From Planctomycetota bacterium (GTDB lineage: Bacteria > Planctomycetota > Planctomycetia > Planctomycetales > Planctomycetaceae), in the NCBI GenBank assembly GCA_030836185.1, contig JAURQH010000080.1, positions 46,249-110,248 of the forward strand: a stretch of 64,000 bases of DNA, read 5' to 3'. The position numbers and the translations under genes were made by a program. Below are positions 63,430 through 64,000 of this stretch, in pieces. Below the pieces are notes generated by a model, which was given only the letters and a program-made list of their open reading frames with translations, ran no database searches and was not told where the DNA came from. The first letter of the stretch is position 1. Each line of letters begins with the position of its first letter.

Positions 63430-63876
63430 ATGCGGTTTTGGAATGATGACTTGAGGTTTTGTCGCAGGTGTAAAAATCCATGTGAACTAGATGGAGAGAT
63501 TGAAGCTGACTGTCCTCACTGTGGAAGCAAGGTATGGTTCTTCAATTACAAACCGATTCCGAAGCCCCCGGAAATTCCCTCGCCAACTGATGATTCATTT
63601 TGGAACGAGAAAATTACCTGGATTGTCCTCTCTTTGTTGATGATATGGGGGATAGTGGCGATCATCCAAATCAGGGATAGTGTCATTGTGGGAAGTGTCA
63701 GTGCTCTCTCCTGCATTGGCTTTGGGGTGATTGCGATCTTCAAACATTACGAATCATCACGTTTTGAGATGCAGTTGAAGCATCAGGAAAGAGTTCGTGA
63801 ATATGGACAAATCCAAGCTGAGCGAATTAAGGAGACCATCAAACGCTACCAACAGTTACTAGAGCCTGTCCTATAA
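63430..63876 (+). CDS. Zinc-ribbon membrane protein, C-terminus probably replaced by an insertion sequence
   Basis: A 148-residue frame. The N-terminus has a zinc-ribbon pattern (FCRRCKNPCEL and DCPHCGSKVW, two CxxC). Two hydrophobic spans follow near 62-80 (WIVLSLLMIWGIVAIIQI) and 85-105 (VIVGSVSALSCIGFGVIAIF), then a charged helix. The last residues (LLEPVL) come from bases that look like the end of an insertion sequence, so the native C-terminus is probably lost. A TTG three codons earlier is possible; I chose the ATG at 63430 (MRFWNDDLRF). I recognise no family. Confidence 0.6.
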   Translation: MRFWNDDLRFCRRCKNPCELDGEIEADCPHCGSKVWFFNYKPIPKPPEIPSPTDDSFWNEKITWIVLSLLMIWGIVAIIQIRDSVIVGSVSALSCIGFGVIAIFKHYESSRFEMQLKHQERVREYGQIQAERIKETIKRYQQLLEPVL

Positions 63877-64000
63877 CCCTTTGAGAATAGTGAACACGCA
63901 GCCGAGTTGCCAGAACCCTTCAAACAAAAAAGCATGATACTCCCAACGCATCCCCAATCGCCGCAGATACTTCAACCAGGCGAAGGTGCGTTCCACTTTC
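63871..64000 (-). mobile_element. 3' end of an IS5-family-like transposase, truncated by the window edge
   Basis: Read on the minus strand, the last 130 bases encode KVERTFAWLKYLRRLGMRWE, then HAFLFEGFWQLGCVFTILKG and a stop at 63871-63873. VERTFAWL with RRL and the E is the C-terminal DDE pattern of IS5-type transposases. AGCCTGTCCTATAACCC just outside (from about 63863) looks like the terminal inverted repeat, and CTAG at 63859-63862 could be the target duplication. The rest of the element lies beyond the window. Confidence 0.8.

Noticed and set aside
1..64000. tRNA, rRNA and CRISPR loci
   Set aside because: I looked for T-loop-like GTTCGAATC patterns, rRNA core motifs and regularly spaced repeats and saw none. 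A tRNA-detection program would settle this.

Overview
The window is bacterial chromosome from a member of the Planctomycetota, probably the Planctomycetia. Several independent signs agree: a DUF1549/DUF1553 cytochrome-like gene running into a DUF1501 gene; a second planctomycete-type cytochrome protein; an elongation factor G of the spirochaete/planctomycete/mitochondrial type; a fused AroD-AroE; a prepilin peptidase with a planctomycete-style tail; a QueD-family gene next to a CitG-family gene; and many very long or fused proteins. Lipid A genes (lpxD, lpxI) point to a Gram-negative-type envelope. Base composition looks even throughout. I see no rRNA, tRNA or CRISPR. The only mobile element is a transposase fragment at the right edge.

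Layout. 1-1785: end of a DUF1549-DUF1501 pair. 1987-12382: a membrane protein, a very large acidic protein on the minus strand, then a three-gene plus-strand operon for a MotA/TolQ/ExbB-type channel with two different ExbD/MotB-like partners. This operon is the best candidate for an undescribed system. 12406-14930: two pterin/cofactor genes and a DapA-family aldolase. 15163-23747: small membrane protein, fusA, ppdK (both with clear terminators), an FHA protein, lpxI and lpxD. 24071-31250: aroH, a GT-C-like membrane protein, a PP2C phosphatase, a PIG-L deacetylase, an alpha/beta-hydrolase-fold protein, a DNA-binding/EIIA fusion and a TIM-barrel protein. 31892-38736: hisA, hisH, prepilin peptidase, aroK, aroDE and mutL. 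38848-48544: a thioredoxin-fold protein, a HlyD-like adaptor, a Ser/Thr kinase, accA, a serine hydrolase, cvpA, dtd and thiO. 48664-58735: a cytochrome-type protein, larE, glyA, a BRCT-MerR-TPR fusion, an FAD oxidoreductase, an AlkB homologue, two small unknowns and a PIG-L deacetylase. 58856-64000: a NagB-PIG-L fusion, a thioredoxin-fold lipoprotein, lexA, and a zinc-ribbon membrane protein apparently cut by an insertion sequence.

How the genes work together. Shikimate/aromatic synthesis is represented by aroDE, aroK and aroH, and histidine synthesis by hisA and hisH. aroK and the prepilin peptidase overlap as ATGA, and thiO and dtd overlap as GTGA, so both pairs look translationally coupled. 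A PP2C phosphatase, a Ser/Thr kinase and an FHA reader could form a phospho-signalling set, although they are not adjacent. A recurring oddity is family members that have lost catalytic residues: the alpha/beta hydrolase, the xylose-isomerase-like TIM barrel, two thioredoxin-fold proteins without CxxC, and a gluzincin-like domain without HExxH.

Start codons were moved from the longest reading frame wherever a ribosome binding site or family alignment supported it. All family names come from motifs read by eye; no database search was possible.
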